A DNA stretch of 40,688 nucleotides. It comes from an uncultured Ruminiclostridium sp. GTDB lineage: Bacteria; Bacillota; Clostridia; Oscillospirales; Ruminococcaceae. The notes under the pieces are model-generated. The model was given only the letters and a program-made list of their open reading frames with translations, was not told the DNA's origin and ran no database searches. The position numbers were made by a program, and so were the translations under genes. The stretch covers positions 1 through 40,688 of the forward strand of contig CAKSFR010000019.1 of assembly GCA_934454635.1 (NCBI GenBank), written 5' to 3'. Each line of letters begins with the position of its first letter. Within the stretch, counting starts at the first letter, position 1. Shown in pieces: positions 1-6,291 of this stretch.

Positions 1-7
1 AGTTTTA

Positions 8-45
8 CCCTCTGGCACGAGTTGAGTGACAGAGGGCGTTTTGTT
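8..45 (+). terminator. Hairpin with T-rich tail, possible terminator
   Basis: Seven-base arms ccctctg (8-14) and cagaggg (30-36) pair and are followed by a T-rich stretch. This would end a rightward transcript entering from outside the window. The stem is short, so this is only moderately supported. Bases 1-336 hold three such hairpins and no gene I can support. Confidence 0.4.
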
Positions 46-147
46 TGGTTTGGGGCGCGGGATTGATTGGAGGATACTTCCAATGGCAGTTTTGGGCTGG
101 AAATCGCCCGCACAATTACATATCGAACTGGGCGGCTGACAGCGACA

Positions 148-210
148 AAAAATCTTCTGTCATCATTCGTCGCTGCACTCCTCTTTCTGACAGAAGATTT
201 TTCTTTTTTT
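148..210 (+). terminator. Long perfect hairpin followed by a T run
   Basis: The arms aaaaatcttctgtca (148-162) and tgacagaagattttt (188-202) are perfectly complementary over 15 bases. They are followed by a T-rich run (201-210), as in a rightward intrinsic terminator. The 25-base loop contains gtcgctg (169-175), which is complementary to cagcgac just upstream (140-146), so the transcript could also form a pseudoknot. Confidence 0.55.
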
Positions 211-245
211 AAGTCTCACATCATTGACAAAGGGACATGGGTGAA

Positions 246-276
246 AAATTCCCCGCAGGTTTTGTGCGGGGAATTT
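246..276. terminator. GC-rich hairpin, likely bidirectional terminator
   Basis: Twelve-base arms aaattccccgca (246-257) and tgcggggaattt (265-276) pair perfectly around a 7-base loop. A/T stretches flank both sides. It sits downstream of the leftward gene fragment ending at 337 and could end transcription from either side. Confidence 0.55.
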
Positions 277-336
277 AATGATTAGGCTCTTTTTATGTTG
301 TCAACATCTCACATTGCTTGAAGCTGACGCATAATT

Positions 337-954
337 TTACTGATAATAAACAATTTTTTGAGTATCCTCGCTGTCGCAGAGCAGGTTGTAATTTTCAAAA
401 TCAAAGGAAACCGCAAAATTGTCGTTCGGCGTATAAAACGTCACGTCATTGCCCGAAATTTCATAGCTGTCCGTTACGGTGAAAAATCTCAGTTCGGGTA
501 TAGTAAAGTGGTCGTCCGTTTTTTCTCTTTCAGCCAGTTCAGCCTCTGAGAAATATCTCGTTATCCATTCCAGCTTTTCGTCGGCGTTTACCGTAATAAA
601 CACGGCGTCGCAGAAGTCCCCGTCTGCGGGCGCCATGAAAGCCGCCACGTCGTTTTTAAGCGGAAGAACGGACCAGTATTCGTTTTCGCCATGCTTCGGA
701 TACGCGGGATTTCCGATTCCGCAGTTTGAATATATGTTTTTCCTGTCCAAAACAGTCCCGTTGTCCGAAAGCTCTATTGCCGTCAGACCGTTTATCGTAT
801 CGTCGTTCTCTCTATCAATATAATATAAAAACACTTCACAGCCGTACTCCTTGCCATTAGCTTTCAGAGTTGAGCTGAACAGCGGGAGTCTTGTCTGATA
901 TTCATACAGATAAGGCTCGCCGATATTGTCGCCGGAATTTTCCGGATCTGTGGT
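337..954 (-). pseudogene. C-terminal part of a broken lipoprotein gene
   Basis: The frame is open on the minus strand from the in-frame TAG at 955-957 down to the stop at 337. The only start codon giving a sizeable product is a GTG at 834 with no ribosome binding site, and coding-looking sequence (reading ...GEPYLYEYQTRLPLF...) continues upstream of it. About 16 further codons (reading SISGENETLTVTID) lie in another frame between 957 and roughly 1010, just after the stop of the lipoprotein fragment at 997-1530. The simplest reading is one lipoprotein gene of about 400 codons interrupted by two frameshifts. No conserved domain is recognised. Sequencing error cannot be excluded. Confidence 0.6.
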
Positions 955-996
955 CTATTGTTACGGTGAGGGTTTCGTTTTCACCCGAAATTGAAG

Positions 997-1530
997 TTAT
1001 AGACAAATGTTGTTCTCGCCTTTTAAAGTGGTAAAAAATTCGGCGTTTACACTGCCGCTAAAAGCCTGTACCTGTTTTATATCGTTGTTTTTATCGGCGC
1101 ATAATAAAAAGCCGTCGGAGTTAACATAGTATAATTTTTCTCCGTCGCATATCGCAGTACTGTATTTTATATCGAAGCTGCTGTCAATCAAAATCGGTTC
1201 ATTTTTATAATAATACACCTCAAAATACGCGCAATCGTTAGCCATTACATGGCGGTAATACTTTATATAATAACCTTCATCGTTGCTTATGCCGTAAAAG
1301 CGGCACAAATCAACGACAATTATGTTATCCGAATCGGGAACGCCCTCTTTTTTCATTTCATCAAGAAGCGGCTGCATAATATTCGACGCTTCTTCCGATA
1401 TTGAAGTTGAAAAGCCGTCGTCAAAATCGGGGTATATACCCATGTCCCAGATGTGTTCGGACTTGCCGCAGCCCGCCGTAAGTATGCAAATTATCAAAAG
1501 CGGCAATAAAAATATACAAGTTTTATCCAT
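997..1530 (-). CDS. Putative lipoprotein, N-terminal part of a disrupted gene
   Basis: The 177-residue product starts with a charged residue, a hydrophobic stretch and the lipobox LTAGC (residues 17-21). That is a lipoprotein signal, so the mature protein would be anchored to the outer face of the membrane by its cysteine. I chose the ATG at 1530 because a GAAAGGG ribosome binding site lies just upstream and the signal peptide begins there; an upstream ATG at 1584 has neither. The rest is Tyr/Asp-rich and matches no family I know. The reading continues in other frames beyond the stop, so this is probably the front of a broken gene. Confidence 0.6.
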   Translation of the reverse strand: MDKTCIFLLPLLIICILTAGCGKSEHIWDMGIYPDFDDGFSTSISEEASNIMQPLLDEMKKEGVPDSDNIIVVDLCRFYGISNDEGYYIKYYRHVMANDCAYFEVYYYKNEPILIDSSFDIKYSTAICDGEKLYYVNSDGFLLCADKNNDIKQVQAFSGSVNAEFFTTLKGENNICL

Positions 1531-1602
1531 AGTTATACCCTTTCTGTTATTTTTCGGTAAGGCGGCAAAAATTCCCGCCTGCAACCTATTCTTCTATAAT
1601 GT

Positions 1603-1632
1603 ATAATACTTCAGAAGCCCAAAAAGTGACAA
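1603..1632 (-). promoter_or_regulatory. Probable sigma-A promoter of the lipoprotein gene
   Basis: Reading leftward, TTGTCA (1627-1632), an 18-base spacer and TATTAT (1603-1608) precede the lipoprotein start at 1530 by about 70 bases. The match is good but not perfect. Confidence 0.4.
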
Positions 1633-1743
1633 GCTTTTTTAAAAAATTTGAATCTTTTTAAAAAATCGCGCATAATAACCAAGAAATGGAAAAATATCCG
1701 GTTGAATTTATTTAAAATGCACATTAGGTTTACTGCGATAACA

Positions 1744-1777
1744 AAAATACCCCACACGGTTTTTGTTCCGTGCGGGG
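1744..1777 (-). terminator. Terminator of spo0A
   Basis: Arms ccccacacgg (1750-1759) and ccgtgcgggg (1768-1777) pair with one mismatch. On the minus strand they are followed by a T-rich stretch. It lies just past the spo0A stop codon. Confidence 0.7.
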
Positions 1778-1793
1778 CGGGGTGTTTTAAAAA

Positions 1794-2567
1794 TCACACC
1801 ATTGCTCTTGGGAAATACTGTAGGCGGAGTTTATCGGCGATAAGTGCGATAAATTCGGAGTTTGTGGGCTTTCCGCGCGTGTTGTGGACGGTGTAGCCGA
1901 AAATGCTGTTCAGAACGTCAACGTCGCCGCGATCCCATGCAATTTCAATAGCGTGGCGGATAGCGCGTTCAACGCGGGAGGAGGTCGTGCCGTATTTCTG
2001 CGCGACCGTTGGATAAAGCAGCTTCGTTACGCTGTTCATCATATCGTCGTCGTTTATCGAGAGGATTATCGCCGTGCGCAGGTAATGATATCCCTTGATG
2101 TGCGCGGGAATGCCTATCTGATGGATTATATCGGTTACTACATATTCAATATTCGTTATCTCGCGGTTTGAACCTGCGGAGATATTTCCCGAACGGAAGT
2201 TTATCAGCGTGCGTATTTTCTTTACAAGCTGCTGAGGGTCGAACGGCTTCACCATAAAATAGCTTGCGCCCGCGTCCATTACTTCCTTTTCAAGCTGGGG
2301 AGTGCCATGGTTTGCGACAACTATCGTTATCGGAACGCGCCCGTGTTTATGTCTTAGCTGATTGAGCATTTCAGCCGCGTCAAGCTCGGGCATTTTTGCG
2401 TCGATTATAAGGAACGAGGGATTTTCGTTCACCACCGCGTCATAAAGCAGCTTTCCGTTGCTGCGGCGGGTGATTGCAAAAAGTCCGTCCTCCTTGAGCG
2501 CGCCTGCCCATTTCAGTCCGAGTTCGGGAGTGTCGTCGCCGATAAGTACCTTTGTCTTTTCTGTCAT
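1794..2567 (-). CDS. spo0A: Sporulation transcription factor Spo0A
   Basis: Spo0A is the response regulator that starts endospore formation when phosphorylated. The 257-residue product has an N-terminal receiver (about 1-122) with acidic pair D11/D12, phospho-acceptor D56 ([10 protein letters not shown]) and K107. The C-terminal Spo0A DNA-binding domain (about 143-250) is strongly conserved: [53 protein letters not shown]. The start is set by GGAGG 8 bases upstream of the ATG. The receiver is divergent: the usual Thr/Ser switch residue after strand 4 aligns with Val84 (TIVVAN), which may change how phosphorylation is transmitted. No spoIVB or other usual partner is adjacent. A promoter lies at 2751-2779, giving a leader of about 175 bases. 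Confidence 0.95.
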   Translation of the reverse strand: MTEKTKVLIGDDTPELGLKWAGALKEDGLFAITRRSNGKLLYDAVVNENPSFLIIDAKMPELDAAEMLNQLRHKHGRVPITIVVANHGTPQLEKEVMDAGASYFMVKPFDPQQLVKKIRTLINFRSGNISAGSNREITNIEYVVTDIIHQIGIPAHIKGYHYLRTAIILSINDDDMMNSVTKLLYPTVAQKYGTTSSRVERAIRHAIEIAWDRGDVDVLNSIFGYTVHNTRGKPTNSEFIALIADKLRLQYFPRAMV

Positions 2568-2710
2568 TGCTTTTTACCTCCAAGTTGTGTTTGGCGGGCA
2601 GGCTGCCTTTTCCGTCTGTCATTTTGCTGCAGCTTTGGCAGTTAAGAATACTGCCGAAAATCCGTCGGGATAACCGCAATCACCGCGCCGCGCCTTTTTG
2701 TCTTTTATTT

Positions 2711-2730
2711 CAACACTATATGTAGTGTTG
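2711..2730. promoter_or_regulatory. Perfect inverted repeat in the spo0A leader
   Basis: The arms caacacta (2711-2718) and tagtgttg (2723-2730) are perfectly complementary around tatg. The site lies about 15 bases downstream of the predicted spo0A transcription start, so it could be a repressor operator or a leader hairpin. It is not a canonical 0A box. A T run follows it on the plus strand, so a rightward terminator is also possible. Confidence 0.45.
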
Positions 2731-2750
2731 TTTTTTCCTTTTCTGCTAAT

Positions 2751-2779
2751 ATCTTAGCATATATTGTGGAAAAAGACAA
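2751..2779 (-). promoter_or_regulatory. Sigma-A promoter of spo0A
   Basis: Reading leftward, TTGTCT (2774-2779), a 17-base spacer ending in TGC, and TAAGAT (2751-2756) form an extended -10 promoter about 180 bases upstream of spo0A. The rest of 2780-2997 holds no gene I can support. Confidence 0.6.
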
Positions 2780-2997
2780 TATTTTTTGCCTGTCGTTTTA
2801 AGGCTTGCGGGGTGATTATTTCCCGAACCGTCGGAAATTTCAAAAGAAAAATGCCGCAAAGATGCAGAGCCGTGCGAAAAATCCTACTTTACGCCGAACG
2901 TCGAAATATGACGTATAACGACGAAAAAGAACGAAAGTTTTCCCGGAAACGCAGCGTGCTATATTAATAAAGCAAAAAGCAATGCGCCGCTGTCGGG

Positions 2998-3723
2998 TTA
3001 TTTCTTCTTTATCCTGCGTACAGTCCATAAAACAAGTTCGTATAACGGGGTCAGCATGAGCCACGCCGCCAGACTGTCGGCAGCGTAGCAGCTGTCAAGA
3101 TGCAGGCTTACGCCTATCATTGAAAGCGTCCACATTTTGAATTTTCTGATATCGCGGGAATGTATCGCGTCGATAATGCTGAAAGACATCACGACCGCAA
3201 AAACAACGGTCAGAAACCATTTCAGCTCAAAATAGCCGTATCTGAGGCTTGTGAAAAATGCTATCGGAATCGCCGCGACAACAATCAGAAGCTTGAACCA
3301 GAGGATGTCCGTCATTTTTGACGCGCGCTTCGCGATTGTTTCGCCGATATTGTTGATTTCGGGCGCGGACTGCTCTGCGGGAACTTCCTCCGCGCTTTCG
3401 GCGGGCGTTTCCTGCAGCTGTTCCTCGGTCGGCGGTTCGGGCAAGTCCTCTTTTTCTTCTGTTTCAGCCTGCGGCGGCTGTTCCTCGGGCTGTTCGGTTT
3501 CCTCGGGCTGCGGTATCTCGTCCTCGGTTCTGAGAAGTTCGTCGAGCGACACTTCATAAAGCCGTGCGAGCATTATCAGATTATCAGTGTCGGGAGAAGC
3601 CTCGCTTCTTTCCCACTTCGACACTGCCTGACGAGAAACGCCTATCTTCTCGGCGAGCTGTTCCTGCGAAAATCCCTTTTCCTTGCGTAAATTAACAAGT
3701 CTGTTAGCTATTTCAATATTCAT
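2998..3723 (-). CDS. XRE-family HTH regulator with C-terminal membrane domain
   Basis: The 241-residue protein begins with a Cro/C1-type helix-turn-helix (about 5-60; EKIGVSRQAVSKWERSEASPDTDNL). A roughly 75-residue linker very rich in Glu, Pro and Gln follows, then about three hydrophobic segments (from about residue 145: LLIVVAAIPIAFFTSL, WFLTVVFAVVMSFSII, AWLMLTPLYELVLWTV) and a basic C terminus. It is therefore a DNA-binding protein probably tethered to the membrane; what it senses and controls is unknown. The ATG at 3723 is preceded by AGGAGG at good spacing, whereas an in-frame start 33 bases upstream has none. It is transcribed towards spo0A, but the gap of 430 bases contains a separate spo0A promoter. 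Confidence 0.8.
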   Translation of the reverse strand: MNIEIANRLVNLRKEKGFSQEQLAEKIGVSRQAVSKWERSEASPDTDNLIMLARLYEVSLDELLRTEDEIPQPEETEQPEEQPPQAETEEKEDLPEPPTEEQLQETPAESAEEVPAEQSAPEINNIGETIAKRASKMTDILWFKLLIVVAAIPIAFFTSLRYGYFELKWFLTVVFAVVMSFSIIDAIHSRDIRKFKMWTLSMIGVSLHLDSCYAADSLAAWLMLTPLYELVLWTVRRIKKK

Positions 3724-3794
3724 AATAAACCTCCTGAAATGATTGGCGCTGCGCACACGCCGATTTTTCGGTGTAAAACGTTTTCCGTGATTGA

Positions 3795-3800
3795 AGTATA
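3795..3800 (-). promoter_or_regulatory. Possible extended -10 promoter of the HTH/membrane regulator
   Basis: Reading leftward, TGC-TATACT forms an extended -10 element about 75 bases upstream of the start at 3723. No good -35 element is visible. The remainder of 3724-4048 shows no gene and no convincing terminator for the histidine kinase. Confidence 0.3.
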
Positions 3801-4048
3801 GCAGGAAAACAGGCGGTTGCGCTACATATTCGGGGTTTCAAATCAAATTTTTCTGTAAATTATCGGTTGCATCTTTTCGCAACCGGCGGTTTCCGAGCCT
3901 TATTTTATGCGGCTTGGCGGGTGCCGGAAACGGCGGAGAAAAGAACATTTTTAATCGCGAAAGCGATATGAAAAAGCAAAAAAATACGACTTTTTTCGAC
4001 AAAATCCGACCGCAACCATCGGTTTCATGCACGGTTTTATGCGGAAAA

Positions 4049-5452
4049 TCAGCCTTCGCGGTTGACAAGCGGAAGCGTTATCATGACCGCCGTACCCTTG
4101 CCGAGCTCGCTTGAAATATCAAGGCTTCCGCCGTGCATTTTTACTATTTCGTCCGCCACGGCAAGCCCTATTCCCGAGCCTCGCACGGTGTTGTTAGCCT
4201 TATAGAAGCGGTTCTTGACTTTCGGGAGGTCGGATTTCGAGATGCCGCAGCCGCTGTCCTTAATTGTTATCACTATCTCTCCGTCGGAAAGCTCTGCGTC
4301 GATACGCACTGTTCCGCCTGCGTCCGTGTATTTCAGCGCGTTGTCGATTATATTGATGAACACCTGCCGCAGACGGTTCTTGTCGCCGTTCACTATCGCG
4401 ACGGCTTCGTTTTCTTCGTAGATTATCGAGATTTTATCGTCTTTCGCTTTTTCGCTGTACATTAAAACAGCGTCCGAAAGCTCGGCGATTATATCGATGT
4501 TCGTTTTTTGCAGAGAAAACCTGCCGTTCTGCATTCGTGAGAAATCAAGCAGCTCCTCGACCATTGACGAAAGGCGCTCGGTTTCTTTTCCGATTATTTT
4601 CAGCCCTTTTTTGCGCATTACGGGGTCGTCTATTTCCGAAATTGTTTCCGTCCAGCCGCGTATCGCGGTGAGCGGAGTTCGCAGCTCGTGGGAAATTGAC
4701 GAAATAAACTCGTTTTTTATGCTGTCAGCGCTTTTCAGCTCGTCAGCCATGTAGTTGAAAACGCTGCAAAGCTCGCCGATCTCGTCCTTTCTTTCCGCTT
4801 CAATGCGCACGGAAAAATCTCCCGTGGCAAGCCGCCTTGCGCTTTCTCCGATGTTCTGTATCGGGCGCACTATGGATTTGATAAAATACATTCCCAGTGC
4901 AAACAAAAGCAAAATAACAAGCACGCTCACCGCGCCTATCGCGAGCGTCAGAATGATTATCTGCGCGTCAACCGCTTCAAGAGAAGTGATTATGCGTATC
5001 GCGTTGCCTGAAGCGCCGCTTTTCAGCAGCACCGAAACTGCCATGTACTTCTCCATGCTGTCGAGGTAGCCGACGTAATAGCCTGTTCCCGACGGTTCGG
5101 ATTTCGCCTCGTCATAATCGGGCATATCGTACTGCTCGGCGGGGGTGAAGCCGCTGCTTGAAAGAAAGACCTTGCCCTGAGGGTTTATCGCCATAAGCTC
5201 GGCGTAGTTCTTTTTTTCAAATTCCTCGACGGCGGTACGTATTTCGTCGGCGTAGTCGGTCGAGGTGTCGTCGTAGAAGCGCTCGAGAACGCCCGCGACG
5301 ATATTCGCTTCGGTTTCGATATACTGCCGCGCAGCGTTGTAATAAAAAGCTCTTATTATAAAGAAAAAGGCGACGTCAAGCACCACGAGAAGCACCGCAA
5401 CAACGCTGAAGCTGTTTATAAACCAACGATTTGCGATACTTTTTCTGTGCAT
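4049..5452 (-). CDS. Sensor histidine kinase (HAMP/HisKA/HATPase)
   Basis: This 467-residue membrane kinase would autophosphorylate on a histidine and pass the phosphate to a response regulator. An N-terminal membrane helix (about 12-37) and a second helix (about 165-191) enclose an extracytoplasmic sensor of roughly 125 residues. A HAMP linker (about 192-245), a HisKA H-box with H255 (SISHELRTPLTAIRGW) and an ATPase domain follow; the latter has N-box FINIIDNALKY (365-375), G1 DSGCGI (399-404) and G2 GSGIGLAV (425-432). The start has a GGAGG site. The gene follows the ACT-domain gene by 21 bases and is probably cotranscribed. No response regulator gene is adjacent apart from the separately promoted spo0A, so its partner is unknown. 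Confidence 0.9.
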   Translation of the reverse strand: MHRKSIANRWFINSFSVVAVLLVVLDVAFFFIIRAFYYNAARQYIETEANIVAGVLERFYDDTSTDYADEIRTAVEEFEKKNYAELMAINPQGKVFLSSSGFTPAEQYDMPDYDEAKSEPSGTGYYVGYLDSMEKYMAVSVLLKSGASGNAIRIITSLEAVDAQIIILTLAIGAVSVLVILLLFALGMYFIKSIVRPIQNIGESARRLATGDFSVRIEAERKDEIGELCSVFNYMADELKSADSIKNEFISSISHELRTPLTAIRGWTETISEIDDPVMRKKGLKIIGKETERLSSMVEELLDFSRMQNGRFSLQKTNIDIIAELSDAVLMYSEKAKDDKISIIYEENEAVAIVNGDKNRLRQVFINIIDNALKYTDAGGTVRIDAELSDGEIVITIKDSGCGISKSDLPKVKNRFYKANNTVRGSGIGLAVADEIVKMHGGSLDISSELGKGTAVMITLPLVNREG

Positions 5453-5473
5453 GACGACGCCTCCGGATTATTT

Positions 5474-5896
5474 TCAGACGAGTGTTTCGGGAGTTACGAG
5501 AGTTATCTCGTTGCGAATGAGAATTTGCTCCGCTTCCTCGACCTCGCGCGTTTTAACCACGATCTCGGCGGTTTTCGCATTCTTTCCGAGCAGGGAATAG
5601 CAGTATTCAACGTTTATCCCCGAATGCTCAATAAGCTGCATTACCTTATTCAGCGCGCCTATCTTATCGCGTATCGAAAAGCAGAGAACGCCCATTGAAT
5701 AAGCCTTATAGCCCTTTTCCGCGAGGGCTTCAAGAGCGGTTCGGGTGTCGGTAACGACCATTCGGATTACGCCGAAATCCGTTCCGTCTGCAACCATAAG
5801 TCCGCGTATATCTATGCCCTTTGAGGTTATCAGGTCGATAACTTCTGAAAGCTGTCCCTTTTTATTTTCCGCAAAAACGGAAATCTGTTCAATCAT
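5474..5896 (-). CDS. Tandem ACT-domain protein
   Basis: The 140-residue protein consists of two ACT-like units (about 1-65 and 68-140), starting MIEQISVFAENKKGQLSEVI and, in the second, GVLCFSIRDKIGALNKVM. ACT domains bind small ligands, often amino acids, and regulate enzymes or transcription. No catalytic domain is attached, so it is likely a stand-alone regulatory or sensing protein. I chose the ATG at 5896 because AAAGGA precedes it at good spacing; an ATG at 5914 overlaps that site. It is the first gene of a two-gene operon with the sensor kinase, which hints that ligand sensing and the kinase are linked, but this is inference. Confidence 0.8.
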   Translation of the reverse strand: MIEQISVFAENKKGQLSEVIDLITSKGIDIRGLMVADGTDFGVIRMVVTDTRTALEALAEKGYKAYSMGVLCFSIRDKIGALNKVMQLIEHSGINVEYCYSLLGKNAKTAEIVVKTREVEEAEQILIRNEITLVTPETLV

Positions 5897-5934
5897 TTTT
5901 TGCCGTCCTTTCAAGTTCTTTTTGTATATTTAAT

Positions 5935-5963
5935 ATTATATCACACTTTATCGCTTTTGGCAA
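5935..5963 (-). promoter_or_regulatory. Sigma-A promoter of the ACT/kinase operon
   Basis: Reading leftward, TTGCCA (5958-5963), a 17-base spacer ending in TGTGA, and TATAAT (5935-5940). The leader is about 35 bases. Confidence 0.7.
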
Positions 5964-5978
5964 GTGAAATGGGAAAAA

Positions 5979-6188
5979 TTATCGGTTTATATCGGGATTT
6001 TCGGTTCTTCCGAGGAGGTAATCGATTGAAACGCCGAAATAATCGGCGAAAAGTATAAGCGTTTTATAGTCCGCTTCGCGCTGTTCATTTTCATATCGGC
6101 TTATCGAGTTCTGATTGAGGTTAAGGTCCATGGCGAGTTTAAGCTGAGAGATTTTTCGCCTTTCGCGGAGTTCTTTGAGTCGGAAAAT
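5979..6188 (-). CDS. Small XRE-family regulator, probable ATT start
   Basis: The 69-residue protein is essentially one Cro/C1-type helix-turn-helix (FRLKELRERRKISQLKLAMDLNLNQNSISRYENEQREADYK and onward) ending in DYLLGRTENPD, as in phage-type and Clostridial repressors. The start is unusual. The predicted transcript begins near 6204, so upstream TTG codons (6239, 6209) fall in or before the promoter. A GGGGGG ribosome binding stretch (6197-6202) points to the ATT at 6188 (or, less well placed, ATT at 6194). The gene is divergent from the secreted protein at 6292 and probably represses from the shared promoter and the nearby GTCAAC/GTTGAC palindrome. Confidence 0.75.
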   Translation of the reverse strand: MFRLKELRERRKISQLKLAMDLNLNQNSISRYENEQREADYKTLILFADYFGVSIDYLLGRTENPDINR

Positions 6189-6202
6189 GTCAATCGCCCC
6201 CC

Positions 6203-6231
6203 TTGACAATATTATACAATAATGATATAAT
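6203..6231 (+). promoter_or_regulatory. Consensus sigma-A promoter for the secreted protein gene
   Basis: TTGACA (6203-6208), a 17-base spacer and TATAAT (6226-6231) match the consensus perfectly on the plus strand. It drives the gene starting at 6292. It lies inside a near-perfect palindrome shared with an equally perfect promoter on the other strand. Confidence 0.85.
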
Positions 6232-6239
6232 ATTGTCAA
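6211..6239 (-). promoter_or_regulatory. Consensus sigma-A promoter for the XRE regulator, overlapping its opposite
   Basis: On the minus strand TTGACA (6234-6239), a 17-base spacer and TATAAT (6211-6216) form a second perfect consensus promoter. The arms TTGACAATATTATA (6203-6216) and TATAATATTGTCAA (6226-6239) are exact reverse complements, so each arm carries the -35 of one promoter and the -10 of the other. Confidence 0.85.
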
Positions 6240-6246
6240 CAGATTA

Positions 6247-6267
6247 TGTCAACTAATGGTGTTGACA
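6247..6267. promoter_or_regulatory. Probable repressor operator
   Basis: The arms tgtcaac (6247-6253) and gttgaca (6261-6267) pair perfectly around 7 bases. The site lies just downstream of the plus-strand promoter, where a bound repressor would block transcription. It reuses the GTCAA/TTGAC half-sites found in the promoter arms. Confidence 0.5.
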
Positions 6268-6291
6268 GATTAAAGGCAGGAGGAAAAATTT

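Noticed and set aside
67..285. 72-codon open frame near the left edge
   Set aside because: It starts at TTG without a ribosome binding site and runs through two terminator-like hairpins.
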